Of a stretch of DNA of 6,489 bases, positions 4,591 to 6,489 are shown piece after piece. The first letter of the stretch is position 1. The number at the start of each line of letters is the position of its first letter. Made by a program: the position numbers and the translations under genes. The DNA lies in the NCBI GenBank assembly GCA_946011705.1, contig CAMGCA010000124.1, positions 1 through 6,489 on the forward strand, given 5' to 3'. The DNA is from an uncultured Clostridia bacterium (lineage in GTDB: Bacteria; Bacillota; Clostridia; Oscillospirales; Oscillospiraceae). A model generated the notes under the pieces. It was not told the origin of the DNA. It searched no databases and worked only from the letters and a program-made list of their open reading frames with translations.

Positions 4591-5915
4591 AAGCTGTTTA
4601 TATCAGGTCTTGCCATAGCCTCGATTCCCATAAAGCCCCAAACCCTGCGTCCGGCTGGATTGGTCACATTGTTGCAGTGTTCCAGATTGTATTTACCTGC
4701 ATGGGCGACCAAAGCATCGCTGAAGCTCCGGGCTTTCAGGGGCTGCAGCCCATTCTCATCACACCACATGCGGTAAATGGAATACAGGTCTTTGGAGCTG
4801 ATGGAAGCATCTGCTTTGAGCTGGATATATCCATCGGATTCCAAAAAAGAAAAGATGTTGTTATTATCCCGTTTCACCGCTTCCCGGTTCTCTCTGGCGC
4901 GGTCACTCTCCGTGAAGCGGAAGTGGTTTCCCGCCAGCCGCTGCAAGCCTGCAAAGGCCCAGAGGAAAATCCCCTCCACTTCCGCTTTCAGTTTTTCACC
5001 CAGATAGGGATCATCTGTCCGTCCGGCGGGCTTCGGCTTGGTGGTGAGCATGAGCTGCCGCCGGTAGAAGCCGTCGCTGCGGTCATAGAGGGCCTGCAGG
5101 TCGCCGTTGGAAAAGGCCAGCAGCCGGGCGTACATCCAGCCCTGATAGCTCTGCTGTCCCTTGCGCTCCAGGTCCATCTTCCCCTGAGCTGTGACGATGG
5201 ACTTGACATAGTTGGTCTGCCGCAGAGCTTCCATCCGCATATCGTCGTCCACCATCAGCAGTGTGTGCTCCAAATCCGCCCGGGCAAATCGATTCTCCGA
5301 GATTTTGCCGATGCTGCCGTCCTTCATATTGCTCCCAAAGAGACTGCCCAGCATAGCGCCGATCTGAGACTTGCCCTCGCCGCCGCTGCCCTTGAGAATC
5401 AGCATTCGCTGCCCGGCGTTGCTGGGAATCAGGCAGTAGCCGATGAATTCCTGTAGAGTGGGAATGTCCTCGGGGTAGAGGAGGTCATTCAGGAAGGACA
5501 GCCACCGCCTTGGGCTGGGCGCATCAGGGTTATATGCCACCGGCAGACGGTTGCGGACAATCTCCGGCTTACCCGAAAGGAATGTTCCATCCAGGAGCAG
5601 CGTGCCGTTGTGCAGATGCACCCGGTCCGGCTCCGGCAGAAGATCCTCTGCTTGGGCTTCCAGCTTCAGCACCTCCAGAATGTTGCTGATCTTCTTGGGA
5701 ATGTTGTTGACGGCGCAGGATTTGAGACTTTCATAAATCTCTCCCCGCAGCGGTAAATCGTCCGTCACCCGACCATCCGGCGTGAAGAAAGCTCTGTTTG
5801 TGAAGATGATTCTGTGCTCACGCAGAAACTCCTGACAGAACAGAGCCTCGTTGATGTTCTTCCCGTCAAACCAGATGGGAAGCCCTGTCTCAGGCGATTG
5901 CTGGTTCTTTTGCAC
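4542..5915 (-). CDS. SF3/D5-type replicative helicase (phage P4 / pox D5 family)
   Basis: A 457-residue ATP-driven helicase expected to unwind DNA during replication of the excised or transferred element. The N-terminal part (about 25-150) looks like a D5_N domain. The ATPase core follows: Walker A GSGGEGKS (176-183), Walker B LLMVDDDM (219-226), a sensor-like ARLLAFSNGD (263-272) and candidate arginine-finger residues in DRSDGFYRRQ (278-287). A C-terminal winged-helix-like region includes SSKDLYSIYRMWCDENG (373-389). The order Walker A, B, sensor fits superfamily 3. Length is shorter than fused primase-helicases because the primase-like part is a separate gene just upstream. The start is GTG at 5915, 8 nt after AAAGGAGGT, overlapping the upstream gene by 26 nt, which implies coupled translation. 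The stop codon sits in the loop of a long near-palindrome. Family is secure; the exact role in element replication is inferred. Confidence 0.87.
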   Translation of the reverse strand: MQKNQQSPETGLPIWFDGKNINEALFCQEFLREHRIIFTNRAFFTPDGRVTDDLPLRGEIYESLKSCAVNNIPKKISNILEVLKLEAQAEDLLPEPDRVHLHNGTLLLDGTFLSGKPEIVRNRLPVAYNPDAPSPRRWLSFLNDLLYPEDIPTLQEFIGYCLIPSNAGQRMLILKGSGGEGKSQIGAMLGSLFGSNMKDGSIGKISENRFARADLEHTLLMVDDDMRMEALRQTNYVKSIVTAQGKMDLERKGQQSYQGWMYARLLAFSNGDLQALYDRSDGFYRRQLMLTTKPKPAGRTDDPYLGEKLKAEVEGIFLWAFAGLQRLAGNHFRFTESDRARENREAVKRDNNNIFSFLESDGYIQLKADASISSKDLYSIYRMWCDENGLQPLKARSFSDALVAHAGKYNLEHCNNVTNPAGRRVWGFMGIEAMARPDINSFCGDSLRTYVPDEWDK

Positions 5916-6489
5916 GGTATCTTACCTCCTTTCGATTCTCTGCCACGACACCTTCCCAGAAAGCAATGCTGCCGTCAGCAATCAGGGCAGATACAGCGTA
6001 GTTGCGCTGGGTGGAGCTGGCTTCGTCCAACATTTCCAAAAGCCCCGCAATGCGGTCGTACTGCTGGCAGCTTTCCACAAAACGGTCATCCAGACTGTCC
6101 TCTGGCGTTTTCGGTGCATATTGGGTTTTCCATTTCTTCAATAGATGCAGATAGTCTGTCAGCGCCCGACGGCAACGCAGTTCTTCCAGCCGGGATGGAT
6201 TCTGCCGGACGGCAACCGGCTTTGCGTCCGCCGAGATGCCAAAATCAGCGGCAAGTTTTTCTGCGGCATCCTTTAGGCTGATGCCGAACAGCCTCGCGGT
6301 GAAATCGATGACATCACCGCTGGCTCCGCAGCCGAAACAGAAGAAATAGTCCTCGTTCAGCTTCAAACTGGGGTGCCGGTCTTCGTGGAAGGGGCAGCAG
6401 GTCATGCCGTTTCGGCGCAACTCGAGCCCGTAGTTTTCGGCAGCCTGCCGCAATGGGACGGCTGCCTTTACACTTTCAAATTGGTTCAT
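5890..6489 (-). CDS. CHC2 zinc-finger primase-like protein
   Basis: A 199-residue protein beginning MNQFESVKAAVPLRQAAENY. It carries the DnaG-type CHC2 zinc finger: CCPFHEDRHPS (Cys32, His35) and FFCFGCGASGDVIDF (Cys51, Cys54). In DnaG this module contacts template DNA. After it comes a helical region (about 65-85) and the segment RRALTDYLHLLKKWKTQYAP (108-127), which I associate with related primase-like proteins of clostridial mobile elements. DnaG is near 600 residues; here there is no TOPRIM catalytic domain, so this protein alone is unlikely to make primers. It may work with the helicase encoded next to it (26-nt overlap) or with host primase. The ATG occupies the last three bases of the window and is preceded by nothing visible, so an upstream start cannot be excluded, though the N-terminus looks natural. 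Confidence 0.85.
   Translation of the reverse strand: MNQFESVKAAVPLRQAAENYGLELRRNGMTCCPFHEDRHPSLKLNEDYFFCFGCGASGDVIDFTARLFGISLKDAAEKLAADFGISADAKPVAVRQNPSRLEELRCRRALTDYLHLLKKWKTQYAPKTPEDSLDDRFVESCQQYDRIAGLLEMLDEASSTQRNYAVSALIADGSIAFWEGVVAENRKEVRYRAKEPAIA
5924..5932 (-). promoter_or_regulatory. Ribosome binding site selecting the helicase GTG start
   Basis: The minus strand reads AAAGGAGGT, an essentially consensus site, with 8 nt before the GTG at 5915. It lies inside the end of the primase-like gene and settles a non-ATG start. Confidence 0.8.

Noticed and set aside
4095..5456. Long plus-strand reading frame of 453 codons
   Set aside because: It lies opposite the helicase gene and continues through the noncoding repeat region. 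It has no domain or ribosome binding site, while the minus strand has clear motifs. It is an antisense shadow.
1..6489. CRISPR array, tRNA, rRNA, transposase or antibiotic-resistance gene
   Set aside because: No regularly spaced direct repeats, cloverleaf, rRNA-like sequence, transposase motif or resistance-enzyme motif was seen on either strand.

Overview
The window looks like Bacillota DNA, most likely from a gut-type member of class Clostridia. The grounds are a clostridial-type pyruvate, phosphate dikinase, strong AGGAGG-type ribosome binding sites, GTG and TTG starts used beside ATG, and a mobile-element gene set typical of that group. No species can be named from the sequence alone. Every supported gene lies on the minus strand, so the genes read from right to left.

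Layout, left to right. 1-316: start of the chromosomal gene ppdK, cut by the window edge, with a good extended -10 promoter at 402-430. About 431-673: a gene-free junction with two short pieces (587-608 and 627-642) resembling the primase gene at the other end of the window, probably a decayed remnant. 674-2347: a large serine recombinase. 2328-2558: a small helix-turn-helix protein overlapping the recombinase start; its promoter carries a perfect 13-bp inverted repeat. 2643-2828: a 61-residue protein of unknown function. 2845-4131: a MobV/Pre-type relaxase. 4132-4541: a gene-free, structure-rich stretch with a candidate oriT, two matching hairpins, an 11-bp inverted repeat with direct repeats, and part of a long near-palindrome around the helicase stop codon. 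4542-5915: an SF3/D5-type helicase. 5890-6489: a CHC2 zinc-finger primase-like protein whose start codon is the last three bases of the window.

Together, 674-6489 read as one end of an integrative and mobilizable element inserted just upstream of ppdK. The primase-like protein and helicase would provide replication, the relaxase would nick at an origin just before its own gene, the helix-turn-helix protein would control the recombinase, and the recombinase would integrate and excise the element. No conjugation pore, coupling protein, resistance gene or other cargo is visible, so transfer would need a helper, or those genes lie beyond the right edge. The general architecture is a known kind of element; I see no clearly new system. 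The less explained parts are the noncoding structures at 4185-4590 and the primase-like remnant beside ppdK.
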